64,000 nt of DNA, taken from Sphingobium bisphenolivorans. GTDB taxonomy: Bacteria; Pseudomonadota; Alphaproteobacteria; Sphingomonadales; Sphingomonadaceae. Of this stretch, positions 52,002 to 61,857 are shown one piece after another (within the stretch, counting starts at the first letter, position 1; each line of letters opens with the position of its first letter). Location of the stretch: the NCBI RefSeq assembly GCF_000412635.1, contig NZ_ASTG01000017.1, forward strand, positions 1 to 64,000. The letters are read 5' to 3'. The position numbers and the translations under genes are program-made. The notes below the pieces were generated by a model. That model saw only the letters and a list, made by a program, of their open reading frames with translations. It was not told where the DNA came from and ran no database searches.

Positions 52002-53354
52002 ATGCGGACGATTGCTTCCGTGCTGAACGGGCCCATGGGGCGCCGGCTGATCAATATCGGGCATATGCTGACCGGCAATTTCCTGAACGCAGCCGTCATG
52101 CTGGTCAGCGTCGCCTGCGCCGCACGCGCGCTGGGGCCGGAACAGTGGGGCGCCATGGTGCTGGTGATCGCGCTTGCCAACACGATCGAGCGACTGATCC
52201 GCTTCGAATCCTGGCAGCCGCTCATCAAGTTCGCCGCCGATGAGGAAGGCTCAGGCGATCCTGTCCGCATGGCGCGCCTTTATGGATATGGGCTGCTGCT
52301 GGACATCTGCACGGCGGCGGCGTCCGCCCTGGTGCTGATCGTGATCGCGGCGTTCATCGCTCCGGCGCTGGGCATGAAGGGGCTGCCGCTCAGCGTGGCG
52401 GCGATCTACTCCATCGCCATGCTGTGCAGGATCGTCGGCGCACCGAGCGCCGCCTTGCGGCTGGACGGCAAGTTCAAGGCGGTGGCCTATTCGCAGATCC
52501 TGTCGAACATTCTGCGCGGCATCCTGGCGGCGATCTGCCTGTGGGCAGGATCGGGCATCATCGGCTTTACCATCGCCTGGACGGTCGCGGAGGTAGCGAA
52601 CAGTCTGCTGTTCCTGTGGCTCGGCCATCTGTCCCTCAAGGGGCAGGGCGTGCCCTTCCCCTTCAGCGTCTCGCTCAAGGGCTTGCGGCAGGATTTCCCC
52701 GACTTCCTGTCCTTCGCCTGGACTACCAACCTGTCGACCACCTTGCGGACGCTGACCCATCAGGCGGACGAACTGCTGGTTGGCGCCCTGGCGGGCCAGG
52801 GTGCGGCCGGCATGTATAATCTCGCCAAACGCGTCGGCAAGTTCGGGCAGCAGATCGGCGTGCAGGTCCAGACGGTGCTCTATCCCGAACTGGCCCGCAT
52901 GTGGGGAGGCACGAAGCGGAACGCCTTCCGCACGACCATCTTCAGCACGCAGTTGCTGCTGAGCGGAACCGGCATCTGTATCGTCATCCTCACATGGTTC
53001 CTGGGCGAATGGGCGCTGCGCATCGGTCCCGGCGCACAATATGTGCCCGCATTCCCCCTTCTCATGACGCAGGTCATCGCCGTCCTGTTCATCATGCACT
53101 CGATCCCGGCGAAGAGCGCCCTGCTTTCGATGGGAGAGCCAAGACGCGTGCTGCACATTTTTGCGCTCAGCACCCTGCTCTTCTATCTGGTGGCAGTGCC
53201 GGGCCTCCTCTATTTCGGTCCGATCGGCGCCAGCGTGGCGCATATCGTGCTCGCCGTAGTGACGGCGGTCCTGCTGGACCTGGCGTGGATCCATCAGAGC
53301 AGGGCTTCCGGATCAGCGTCCTTGAGCGGCTCCGAGCAGGTCGCGGCGGAGTAA
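52002..53354 (+). CDS. Polysaccharide flippase (Wzx type)
   Basis: A 450-residue MATE-like/MVF-superfamily membrane protein with about 12 helices; typical segments are NFLNAAVMLVSVACAARALGPEQWG at its start (shown here only in part) and LAKRVGKFGQQIG in the middle. It would move lipid-linked repeat units across the inner membrane. It follows the Wzy-like gene by 13 bases and ends the operon; convergent with the Wzc-type gene. Confidence 0.92.
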   Translation: MRTIASVLNGPMGRRLINIGHMLTGNFLNAAVMLVSVACAARALGPEQWGAMVLVIALANTIERLIRFESWQPLIKFAADEEGSGDPVRMARLYGYGLLLDICTAAASALVLIVIAAFIAPALGMKGLPLSVAAIYSIAMLCRIVGAPSAALRLDGKFKAVAYSQILSNILRGILAAICLWAGSGIIGFTIAWTVAEVANSLLFLWLGHLSLKGQGVPFPFSVSLKGLRQDFPDFLSFAWTTNLSTTLRTLTHQADELLVGALAGQGAAGMYNLAKRVGKFGQQIGVQVQTVLYPELARMWGGTKRNAFRTTIFSTQLLLSGTGICIVILTWFLGEWALRIGPGAQYVPAFPLLMTQVIAVLFIMHSIPAKSALLSMGEPRRVLHIFALSTLLFYLVAVPGLLYFGPIGASVAHIVLAVVTAVLLDLAWIHQSRASGSASLSGSEQVAAE

Positions 53355-53568
53355 TAGCCGACGCGGCGGACGGTACTCCGCAAGCTACATCCGCCCGCAA
53401 CAACTCCCTCCCATGCTTCATACGGAACGGAACATGCATCCTATGCACCGACGTCTGTGCCGCCGAGGGCAGTTCTATAGACCCGCCGCTTGGATTGGAC
53501 TCTCCCGACGCCGCTCGCAGGAGCACGGCCTGTTCGGGCGGGTCCTCAATTGGTCTGGGCAAACGGAA

Positions 53569-53598
53569 ACCGGGTCCCTGCTGCAGCGGGAACCCGGT
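53569..53598 (-). terminator. Hairpin terminator between wzx-like and wzc-like genes
   Basis: A nearly perfect 30-base palindrome: ACCGGGT and ACCCGGT outer arms with further pairing around CTGCAG. On the minus strand it is followed by TTTCCGTTT, so it best fits a terminator for the Wzc-type gene; it may also slow transcripts from wzx. Confidence 0.6.
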
Positions 53599-53625
53599 CG
53601 TCAGTTGGGCGGCGCTATCGGCCGA

Positions 53626-55923
53626 TCAGGCGTAATGCGATTTCTTACGCCAGGGGAATTCCACGCCGCGTCCGTACCAGCGCCGGGGCCGCGCTGTGTC
53701 GCCCTCGAAATATTCGGCGGAGTCCATGTAGAATTGTACCGGATCGCCATAACCGCGGCGTGCATGTTCCGCATAGTCGACCCGATTGATGACCACGCCA
53801 TCGACCGGCTTCTGCAGTACCTGCATGGAAGCGCGGACTTGCTCGATGGTCGTGCGGCCCCAGCGGATGACCATCAGCGTATGATCGGCGGCGTCCATCA
53901 GCATGCGCGAATCCCGCGTGGCAAGCGTCGGCGGCGCATTGATGATCACCAGGTCATAACGGGGGCGCAACTGCTCCAGAAGATGATTGACCCGCCCGAT
54001 GCGCATCAGCGCCACCGGATTGCTCGCAGGCGCGCGCGCGCTCAGCACCACAGGCTCGAAGGTGACCGCATCACGCGGCGCGCCGGTGGGATTTGCGGGC
54101 TCCGGCGCGGGCAGCACATGCTGTACATCCACCGTGCCGGACAGATAATCGATGAGGTCGGGCCTGCTGTCGCGCTCGTCGGTGGACCGCAGATGCGCGT
54201 CGCTGGGCCGGCGCAGGTCAAGATCGATGACGATGGCGCGGCGTCCCATGGCCACCGCCGCCGCCAGAAGCGACAGGGTCACCGTGGACTTGCCGTCGCC
54301 GCTGATCGGCGATGTTATCAGCACCGTCTGCGCCTTGTCCGGCAAGGCGAGATCCGCCACCTCGCTGCCAAGGCCGCGCGCCACTTCGGCGAACAGCGAC
54401 TGGGGGTCCTGAAGCACCGGGTTCGCCTTGGCCGAGGTAAGCGCATCGCCAGTCAGTTCGGGCAGCATCGCGAAGGTACGCAGACCGAAATATTGGTAGA
54501 TCTGTTCAGCGCTCCACAGCCGGTTGTCCGTCAGTTCGATGCCGAAGATGATCACCAGCCCCAGGATCAGCGAGCCGATGAAGGCAGCGAAGGTCGCCGT
54601 CTTGGGGCGGGGCGAAACCGCCATTTCCGGCACCGCCGCCGGCGAGACGAGGCGGGAGTGGATGCCCGACTCGGCGAGGCTGGCCTTTACCTCCTGAACG
54701 CGCGTGCTCATGGCGGTAAAGGCCGACCGCGCCGCCTCCGCATTGCGTTCAAGGCCATTGAGTTCGACGGTCGCGGCAGTGTTGGCGAACGCCTTGCCGG
54801 TGATCGCGCGCAACGTGCCTTCCAACTGACCGGCACGGGAACCCGCCGCGGCCGCCTCACTGCGCGCAAGGCCGGTGTCGCGGGCCGCGCTGGCCTGCGC
54901 CTGCTGCACCGCGGCAGAGATCACGCGGGCCTGTTCCTGCTGCATATTGGCGGAGGTTTCCGCGATCTGGGCATCTATCCCCTTCATGCGCGGATGTTCA
55001 GCACCCAGCATCTGCGACATTTCGCTGCGCGTGCGCATGAGGTCGTCCAGCTGCCGCTTCTGCTGGTCGAGCAGGGGAGAGGTGGCGCCGGCCGTGCTGA
55101 TGTTGCCGACCGCCTGCGCGACTCCTGCCGCGCGCGCACTCTGCGCCGCCCGCATGGCGGCTGCAGACGCCGCCTCTACGGCGATCCGGTTGATCTGCTG
55201 ATAATCCTCCGGCCCGCCTGCGCCCTGGAGCATCAGATGCTGACGCCGGAAGTTCGACACCGCCTGCTCGGCCCGCCGCGCTTCGGCGGCCAGCCGCTCG
55301 CGCTCGCTATCGAGCTGGCGCACGATCATGGATTGCCGGCCATCGCGCATCTCCATCCGGAATGCGGCCAGGCTGACCGGATATTGATTGGCGATCTCCG
55401 CCGACAGTTCGGGCGATACCGAGCGTACCGTGATGTCGATGAAATCAGAGTCCTTCAGGTTCGAAACGGACGTCATCGACATGAGCTGTCCGGCAAGGCG
55501 GGTGAGCCGGGCACTGTCTAGAACCGCCTTGGGCGGCAAGGGATAGGCCGTGAAGCGCGGGTCCTGGGCGAGCTTCAGGTCCTGAACGACGCGTTCGGCC
55601 AGCGAAGGCGCGCGATAGAGATTCGCCTCGTTCGACACACGCTGCTGATTGCGAACGGCAAGGTCAGGAGAACCGCTGTCGTCATTCAATTCGACCTGCA
55701 CCGTCGCCACCGCTTCATAAACCGGGCTGGTCGTGAGCTGGATCGCCAGCACCGCCGCCACGATGACGAAGATGATAGCGCCCAGCAGCAGTTCATGCCT
55801 GCGAATGATCTTGATGACCTGCCGGGCGGTCAGGCTTGACGGCGTGCCCCCGGTCCCCTGCCGATCAACCCCGGTCTCAAGAAGTGGGGGATTGATCGTT
55901 CCCGATTGCGACAACATGAGCAT
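53626..55923 (-). CDS. Polysaccharide co-polymerase with BY-kinase domain (Wzc type)
   Basis: A 765-residue inner-membrane protein that controls chain length and export. Residues 30-200 form a Wzz domain with a membrane helix near 45-65, then a long coiled coil (about 220-430), a second membrane helix (about 450), and a tyrosine kinase domain with ITSPISGDGKST (Walker A), VIDLDLRRPSD (Walker A') and a Tyr-rich tail (GYGDPVQFYMDSAEYF, RWYGRG, HYA) for autophosphorylation. Kinase and Wzz parts are in one polypeptide, as in Wzc. It stands in its own transcript opposite the flippase. Confidence 0.94.
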   Translation of the reverse strand: MLMLSQSGTINPPLLETGVDRQGTGGTPSSLTARQVIKIIRRHELLLGAIIFVIVAAVLAIQLTTSPVYEAVATVQVELNDDSGSPDLAVRNQQRVSNEANLYRAPSLAERVVQDLKLAQDPRFTAYPLPPKAVLDSARLTRLAGQLMSMTSVSNLKDSDFIDITVRSVSPELSAEIANQYPVSLAAFRMEMRDGRQSMIVRQLDSERERLAAEARRAEQAVSNFRRQHLMLQGAGGPEDYQQINRIAVEAASAAAMRAAQSARAAGVAQAVGNISTAGATSPLLDQQKRQLDDLMRTRSEMSQMLGAEHPRMKGIDAQIAETSANMQQEQARVISAAVQQAQASAARDTGLARSEAAAAGSRAGQLEGTLRAITGKAFANTAATVELNGLERNAEAARSAFTAMSTRVQEVKASLAESGIHSRLVSPAAVPEMAVSPRPKTATFAAFIGSLILGLVIIFGIELTDNRLWSAEQIYQYFGLRTFAMLPELTGDALTSAKANPVLQDPQSLFAEVARGLGSEVADLALPDKAQTVLITSPISGDGKSTVTLSLLAAAVAMGRRAIVIDLDLRRPSDAHLRSTDERDSRPDLIDYLSGTVDVQHVLPAPEPANPTGAPRDAVTFEPVVLSARAPASNPVALMRIGRVNHLLEQLRPRYDLVIINAPPTLATRDSRMLMDAADHTLMVIRWGRTTIEQVRASMQVLQKPVDGVVINRVDYAEHARRGYGDPVQFYMDSAEYFEGDTARPRRWYGRGVEFPWRKKSHYA

Positions 55924-56059
55924 GTCTCCAAGACGACGTAGTCACGCCAGAGCATGCTGAACCTGTTCGTTTTAGCGGGATCGATCAAACGGTCTTCTGT
56001 CACTTGGCCGCAGGCATAATGATTAACCCCTTCGAGAGTCCGCTTGGCCTCCCCGCCGC

Positions 56060-56557
56060 TCAGATAAACTGCGTGAATTCGCCGTAGCCCCCCTGGAAGA
56101 AAAGCAACGGCTTGCCCGGCTTTTCGACCTCCAGCGCCGTCACTCGGCCAAGGACGATATAGTGGTCGCCCGCCCCATGCACTGCGTCCAATTGACAGTC
56201 GATCCACGCGACCACCCCATCAAGGATCGGCGAGCCGCCCTCCGACAAACGATGCGTGACGCCCGCAAACTTGTCGAGTTGCTTGCCCGCAAGCTGCCGG
56301 CACAAGGGTTGCTGGTCGCTGGCGAGAATATTGACGCAGAACTTGCCGGCCCGTTCGATCCGCGGCCAGCTCTCGGAGCTTTTCGCCGGGAAAAAGGCCA
56401 CCAGCGGCGGGTCGAGCGACACGGAGGTGAAGGACCCGACCACCATTCCTGCCGCCGCGCCGTCAGCTTCCAGCGCGGTCACGACGCAAACCCCCGTGGG
56501 GTAATGACCCAGAACGTGCCGGAATGTCGCGCTGTCGAAGCTCACCGCTCCCGTCAC
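56060..56557 (-). CDS. Flavin reductase-like protein
   Basis: A protein of about 165 residues with the FMN-binding split-barrel fold of flavin reductases: RHVLGHYPTGVCVVTA, VGSFTSVSLDPPLVAFF, GKFCVNILASDQ and the C-terminal GDHYIVLGRV. It would supply reduced flavin to a partner oxygenase, which is not nearby. The frame continues upstream to 56704 without recognisable homology; GTG 56557 is the suggested start, but the ribosome site is weak. Confidence 0.87.
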   Translation of the reverse strand: MTGAVSFDSATFRHVLGHYPTGVCVVTALEADGAAAGMVVGSFTSVSLDPPLVAFFPAKSSESWPRIERAGKFCVNILASDQQPLCRQLAGKQLDKFAGVTHRLSEGGSPILDGVVAWIDCQLDAVHGAGDHYIVLGRVTALEVEKPGKPLLFFQGGYGEFTQFI

Positions 56558-56780
56558 ATCCAGAACCCCGTAAGGAGTGAGAGCTTCGCAATCGCCGATT
56601 TCTGACCAGCGTTGTTCATCTTGATCCTTTCCACACAGACCCTGCCACAGCAGACGTGCCTTGATGCCGGGTGAGATGCAGCACAAATCCGGGACGCCAT
56701 GCAATGGCTTCGTGCAGCCCCCCGGTGACGGATCGAATGATGACCTGTCAGGCCCGAGCCTTGCAGGGCAGCGTCCCCTT

Positions 56781-59042
56781 TCAGACGGCGACGCCGGCCG
56801 ATGCGAGTACTGCCAAGGTGAGCAGTTCCGACGCGTTGGACGACATCGTCGCGATCTGAACCGATTTTTCCACGCCTACCAGCATCGGGCCGATCGCCGT
56901 CACCCCGCCCAACTCGCGCAGCAGCTTGGCCGAGATATTGGCTGACTGGAGACCGGGCATGACCAGGATGTTCGCGGGTCCCGACAGGCGGCTGAACGGA
57001 TAATTCTTCGCCACTGCGGGATTGAGCGCCGCATCCGCGGTCATCTCGCCCTCATATTCGAAATCGACATTCCGCTCGTCCAGCACCCGCAGCGCGCCAC
57101 GGATGCTCTCCAGATGGTCGCCCGGCGGATTGCCAAAGTTGGAATAAGAAAGGAACGCCACGCGCGGATCATGCCCCATCCGCCGGGCGACGGCGACCGT
57201 GCCCTCGGCAATGTCGGCCAGTTCGCTTGAGGAGGGACGTTCATTGACCACGGTGTCGGCCAGGAACACGGTCTTGTCCTTCGAAACCATGACATGGATG
57301 CCAAAGGGCGTGCGGCCCGCCGCCGGGTCCATCACCCGTCTTACTTCGCGAAGCGTTTGCGCGAAGGGACGCGTCATGCCCGTGATCATCGCATCGGCAT
57401 GGCCCATCTTGACCATGAGCGCGCCAAAAATGTTGCGGTCGCGGTTAACCATTCGCTCGCAATCGCGGCGCAGATGGCCGCGGCGCTGCAACCGGCTGTA
57501 GAGCAGGTCTACCATGTCAGGCACCAGCGGCGAATTGACGCTGTTGTGCAGTTCGAAGCTCTCCGGGTCCTGAACGCCCAGTTCCTTGAGCTTGTCATAG
57601 ACATGGTCGCGGCCGACCAGAACCGGGATGCCGTAGCCAAGGTTGCGGAACTGGATCGCTGCGCGGAGCACCACTTCCTCTTCCGCCTCCGCGAAGACGA
57701 CGCGCCTGGGATTGGCCTTGGCAACCTCATAGGCGGTGGTGAGAACCGAGGTGGTCGGATTGAGCCTGGCCTTCAGCGACTGGCGATAGGCCGCCATATC
57801 CTCGATCGGCTTCTGCGCGACGCCGGTTTCCATCGCCGCCTGCGCGACTGCGGAGGGCACCACTTCCATGAGGCGCGGGTCGAACGGCGCGGGAATGATA
57901 TAGTCCGGGCCGAAGCTGTGCGAACGGCCGTAGGCCTTCGCCACTTCCTCGGGCACCTGTTCCCGCGCTAGATCGGCGATCGCCGTGGCGGCGGCGAGCT
58001 TCATCGCCTCGTTGATGCCCGTCGCCCGCACGTCGAGCGCGCCGCGGAAGATGAAGGGGAAGCCAAGAACATTATTGACCTGGTTGGGATAGTCCGAGCG
58101 ACCGGTGGCGACGATGGCGTCGGGACGGACCGCGAGCACGTCGGGCGGCGCGATTTCCGGATCGGGATTTGCCATGGCGAAGATGATCGGCTTGTCCGCC
58201 ATCGACTTCACCATGTCCTGCGTCACCGCGCCCGCGACCGACAGGCCGAGGAACACGTCCGCACCCCTGATCGCCTCGGCGAGCGTGCGGCAGTCGGTCT
58301 TCACTGCGTGAGCCGACTTCCACTGGTTCATGCCTTCGGTACGGCCCTGATAGATCACGCCCTTGCTGTCGCACATGATGACGTTTTCATTCGGCACGCC
58401 TAGCGCCTTGATCAGCTCGGTGCAGGATATGGACGCAGCGCCCGCTCCGTTCACCACCACCCTCATATTCTTCATGTCGCGGCCGGTCAGCATCGCCGCG
58501 TTGATGACCCCGGCCGCCGCGATGATCGCGGTGCCGTGCTGGTCGTCGTGAAAGACCGGGATATTCATCCGTTCCTTCAGCGTCTGTTCGATGATGAAGC
58601 ATTCCGGCGCCTTGATGTCCTCAAGGTTGATGCCGCCGAAGCTCGGCTCCATCAGTTCGACCGCGTCGATGAACTTGTCGACATCCTCGGTCTTGAGTTC
58701 GATGTCGATACTGTCGACGTCGGCGAAGCGCTTGAAGAGGACCGCCTTGCCCTCCATCACCGGCTTGGACGCCAGCGCGCCAAGGTTGCCGAGGCCCAGG
58801 ATGGCCGTGCCGTTGGAGATGACGGCCACCAGATTGCCCTTGGCGGTATAATCATAGGCGGTAGCCGGGTCTTCGGCGATGGCTCGCACCGGCACCGCGA
58901 CGCCCGGCGAATAGGCAAGGCTAAGGTCCCGTTGCGTCGCCATCGGCTTGGATGCGATGATCTCTATCTTGCCGGGCCTTCCTGTCGAATGGAAGAACAG
59001 CGCCTCACGCTCAAGAAACTCCACATTCGACTTGTCGGTCAT
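56781..59042 (-). CDS. maeB: NADP-dependent malic enzyme with phosphotransacetylase-like domain
   Basis: About 753 residues, the length of MaeB-type malic enzymes, which convert malate to pyruvate and CO2 with NADP. The N-terminal malic domain begins EALFFHSTGRPGKIEI and has YSPGVAVP and VVNGAGAASISCTELI for the nucleotide. The C-terminal half is a phosphotransacetylase-like regulatory domain (RVVFAEAEEEVVLRAA; YSNFGNPPGD). ATG 59042 is used because AAGGGGTGGG precedes it; a GTG at 59054 is possible. It is divergent from mutS. Confidence 0.97.
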   Translation of the reverse strand: MTDKSNVEFLEREALFFHSTGRPGKIEIIASKPMATQRDLSLAYSPGVAVPVRAIAEDPATAYDYTAKGNLVAVISNGTAILGLGNLGALASKPVMEGKAVLFKRFADVDSIDIELKTEDVDKFIDAVELMEPSFGGINLEDIKAPECFIIEQTLKERMNIPVFHDDQHGTAIIAAAGVINAAMLTGRDMKNMRVVVNGAGAASISCTELIKALGVPNENVIMCDSKGVIYQGRTEGMNQWKSAHAVKTDCRTLAEAIRGADVFLGLSVAGAVTQDMVKSMADKPIIFAMANPDPEIAPPDVLAVRPDAIVATGRSDYPNQVNNVLGFPFIFRGALDVRATGINEAMKLAAATAIADLAREQVPEEVAKAYGRSHSFGPDYIIPAPFDPRLMEVVPSAVAQAAMETGVAQKPIEDMAAYRQSLKARLNPTTSVLTTAYEVAKANPRRVVFAEAEEEVVLRAAIQFRNLGYGIPVLVGRDHVYDKLKELGVQDPESFELHNSVNSPLVPDMVDLLYSRLQRRGHLRRDCERMVNRDRNIFGALMVKMGHADAMITGMTRPFAQTLREVRRVMDPAAGRTPFGIHVMVSKDKTVFLADTVVNERPSSSELADIAEGTVAVARRMGHDPRVAFLSYSNFGNPPGDHLESIRGALRVLDERNVDFEYEGEMTADAALNPAVAKNYPFSRLSGPANILVMPGLQSANISAKLLRELGGVTAIGPMLVGVEKSVQIATMSSNASELLTLAVLASAGVAV

Positions 59043-59193
59043 GGCCGCACCCACCCCTTATCTGATCACTATGGTTGCCCTAGCGGGAAGGATCAGGTGG
59101 GGGCAAGTGCGAGAAGCGCAATTTTCCTGCCGCTGACGGCAGGGGGAGCCGAACCGCTGGCCTATGGGGTTCGATGCGGCTATCCGCTGTGCC

Positions 59194-61848
59194 ATGGCGA
59201 AATCCATCGACATTTCGGCGCAAAAAGCCACGCCCATGATGGCGCAATATCTCTCCTTGAAGGCGGAGGCGCAGGATTGTCTGCTCTTCTACCGCATGGG
59301 TGACTTTTTCGAGCTGTTCTTCGAAGATGCCAAGGCGGCGGCGGCAACACTCGATATCGCGCTCACCAGCCGGGGCGAGCATGGCGGCGCGCCGATCCCG
59401 ATGTGCGGCGTGCCGGTTCACAGCGCTGAATCCTACCTGGCGCGGCTGATCAAGGCAGGGCACCGCGTCGCCATCGCCGAACAGACCGAAACCCCCGCGC
59501 AGGCGAAGGCGCGCGGCTCCAAGTCCCTCGTGGGACGAGCCATCGTCCGTTATGTGACGGCTGGCACCCTGACGGAGGAAACGCTGCTCGACAGCCGGCG
59601 CGACAATATGCTGTTGGCGCTGGCGCAGACCGGGGGTGAGAATGCGAGCGAATATGGGCTGGCGGCGGCGGATATCTCCACCGGCCGGTTCGAGACGCTG
59701 ACCCTGAATGCCGCCGATCTGGCCGCCGAGCTCGCCCGCTTGCGGCCGAGCGAGATCGTGCTGCCCGACGGGCTGGCCCTTGAACTGCCCGATGCGCACC
59801 CGTTCGACCGTGCAGCCTTTTCCAGCAGCCGCGCCGAAGCGGCGCTGAAGCGTCTGTTCGGGGTCGCGACGCTGGACGGTTTCGGCCAGTTCAGCCGCTC
59901 CGAACTGGCGGCGATGGGCGGCCTGCTCTCCTATCTCGACCATGCCGGCAAGGGCACCCTGCCCTTCCTCGCGCCGCCGATGCGCAAGACGAGCGGCGCG
60001 CATGTCGCGATCGACGCCGCAACGCGCGAAAGCCTGGAGATTACCGCGACGATGAGCGGGGCGCGAGCGGGGAGCCTGCTCGGTGCTGTCGACCGGACGG
60101 TGACCGGGGCGGGCGCGCGCCTGCTGGCGCAGGATTTGTCCGCGCCGCTCATGGATCAGGCGATGATCGAGGCGCGGCTTGGCCTGGTCCAGCTGTTCCA
60201 TGACGATCCCATGCTGCGCGACCAGCTGAGAGCCGCTCTGCGGGCGCTGCCCGATATCGGCCGCGCGCTCGGCCGCGTCGCGATGGGGCGGGGCAGCCCT
60301 CGCGACCTTGGGCAGTTGCGCGACGGGCTTGGCGAAGCCCGCTTGCTGCGCGAACGGCTGGGGCGGCTTCCCGACCAGCCGCCGCTGCTTGCGGCGCTCC
60401 TTCCTGCGCTGGACGGTCATGGCGCGCTGGTCGACAGCCTCGCCCGCGCGCTCGTGCCCCTTCCCCCCACCGAGACGGCCAATGGCGGTTATATCGCGGA
60501 CGGCTACGACCCGGCGCTCGACGATCTGCGCAGGCTTGCGGGCGATGGGCGGCGGGCGATCGCCGCGCTGGAGGCCAAATATCGCGAGCAGACCGGCATC
60601 GGCGCGCTCAAGATCCGGCATAATGGCGTGCTCGGCTATCATGTCGAGGTGCCCGCCCGCGCCGCCGACCAGCTGATGCAGCCCGACAGCGGTTTCACGC
60701 ACCGGCAGACGCTGGCAGGGGTCGTGCGCTTCAATTCGATCGACCTGCACGAACAGGCGAGCCGGGTGACACAGGCCGGCGCGCATGCGCTGGTGGCGGA
60801 AAGCGCGCATCTGGAGGAGCTGATCGAATCCACGCTGGGGCGCAAGGCGGAGATTGCGCGCGCCGCCGATGCGCTCGCGCGGCTTGACGTCGCCGCCGCC
60901 CTTGCCGAGCGCGCGGCGGAAGGCGGCTGGCAGCGCCCGCATTTCGTCGCTGACGACGGCGAAGGCCCCTGCCTGGATATCAGCGGCGGACGCCATCCGG
61001 TGGTCGAGGACGCGCTGCGCCGCGATGGCCAGCCCTTCGTCGCGAACGACTGCCGCCTGATGGCAAGCGACAGGCTGTGGCTGGTCACAGGCCCGAATAT
61101 GGGCGGCAAGTCGACCTTCCTGCGGCAGAATGCCATCATCGTCATTCTCGCGCAGGCCGGCGGCTATGTCCCTGCGCAGTCCGCAACGCTGACGCTGGTC
61201 GATCGCCTGTTCAGCCGTGTCGGCGCATCGGACAATCTGGCGAAGGGGCGCTCGACCTTCATGGTTGAAATGGTCGAAACCGCCTCCATCCTCGCGCAGG
61301 CGACGGAACGCAGTTTCGTCATCCTTGACGAGGTGGGGCGCGGTACCTCCACCTATGACGGCCTGGCGCTCGCCTGGGCGGTGGTTGAGGCGGTGCATGA
61401 GGTGAACCGCTGCCGCTGCCTCTTTGCCACCCATTATCATGAACTGACGCGTCTTGCCGAAACCCTGCCTTCGCTGTCGCTGCACCATGTCCGCGCCCGC
61501 GAATGGAAAGGCGATCTGGTCCTGCTGCATGAAGTCAGCGAAGGCCCGGCCGACCGCAGCTACGGCCTGGCGGTCGCGCGGCTCGCGGGCTTGCCGCCCG
61601 CTGTCCTCAAGCGCGCTAAGGATGTGCTCTCCCGGCTGGAGGCAGGCAAGGCGAAGACCGGGGGCATCGCCGCCGGGCTTGACGACCTGCCCCTGTTTGC
61701 TGCCGCCGCCGCCGCTCAGGAGGAGGAAGAGAGCGATCCCCTGCGCGCCGCGATCGAGGCGATCGATGCCGACGCGCTCTCCCCCCGCGAGGCGCTCGAA
61801 CATATATATCGGCTCAAGCAACTGGCCGCAGCCCATCAGGAAGACTAG
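59194..61848 (+). CDS. mutS: DNA mismatch repair protein MutS
   Basis: About 884 residues. The mismatch-binding Phe-x-Glu motif is in YRMGDFFELF near residue 40. Connector, lever and clamp domains follow, then the ATPase with Walker A GPNMGGKST, FMVEMVETASIL, Walker B FVILDEVGRGTSTYDG and ATHYHEL. The helix-turn-helix dimer region and a C-terminal tail are present. ATG 59194 is chosen as the likely family start; an ATG 30 bases upstream is also open and no ribosome site decides between them. Confidence 0.97.
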   Translation: MAKSIDISAQKATPMMAQYLSLKAEAQDCLLFYRMGDFFELFFEDAKAAAATLDIALTSRGEHGGAPIPMCGVPVHSAESYLARLIKAGHRVAIAEQTETPAQAKARGSKSLVGRAIVRYVTAGTLTEETLLDSRRDNMLLALAQTGGENASEYGLAAADISTGRFETLTLNAADLAAELARLRPSEIVLPDGLALELPDAHPFDRAAFSSSRAEAALKRLFGVATLDGFGQFSRSELAAMGGLLSYLDHAGKGTLPFLAPPMRKTSGAHVAIDAATRESLEITATMSGARAGSLLGAVDRTVTGAGARLLAQDLSAPLMDQAMIEARLGLVQLFHDDPMLRDQLRAALRALPDIGRALGRVAMGRGSPRDLGQLRDGLGEARLLRERLGRLPDQPPLLAALLPALDGHGALVDSLARALVPLPPTETANGGYIADGYDPALDDLRRLAGDGRRAIAALEAKYREQTGIGALKIRHNGVLGYHVEVPARAADQLMQPDSGFTHRQTLAGVVRFNSIDLHEQASRVTQAGAHALVAESAHLEELIESTLGRKAEIARAADALARLDVAAALAERAAEGGWQRPHFVADDGEGPCLDISGGRHPVVEDALRRDGQPFVANDCRLMASDRLWLVTGPNMGGKSTFLRQNAIIVILAQAGGYVPAQSATLTLVDRLFSRVGASDNLAKGRSTFMVEMVETASILAQATERSFVILDEVGRGTSTYDGLALAWAVVEAVHEVNRCRCLFATHYHELTRLAETLPSLSLHHVRAREWKGDLVLLHEVSEGPADRSYGLAVARLAGLPPAVLKRAKDVLSRLEAGKAKTGGIAAGLDDLPLFAAAAAAQEEEESDPLRAAIEAIDADALSPREALEHIYRLKQLAAAHQED

Positions 61849-61857
61849 ATAAGCATC

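Noticed and set aside
53413..55521. Long plus-strand frame opposite the Wzc-type gene
   Set aside because: The plus-strand translation has no domain pattern, while the minus strand encodes a well-conserved Wzc-type kinase.
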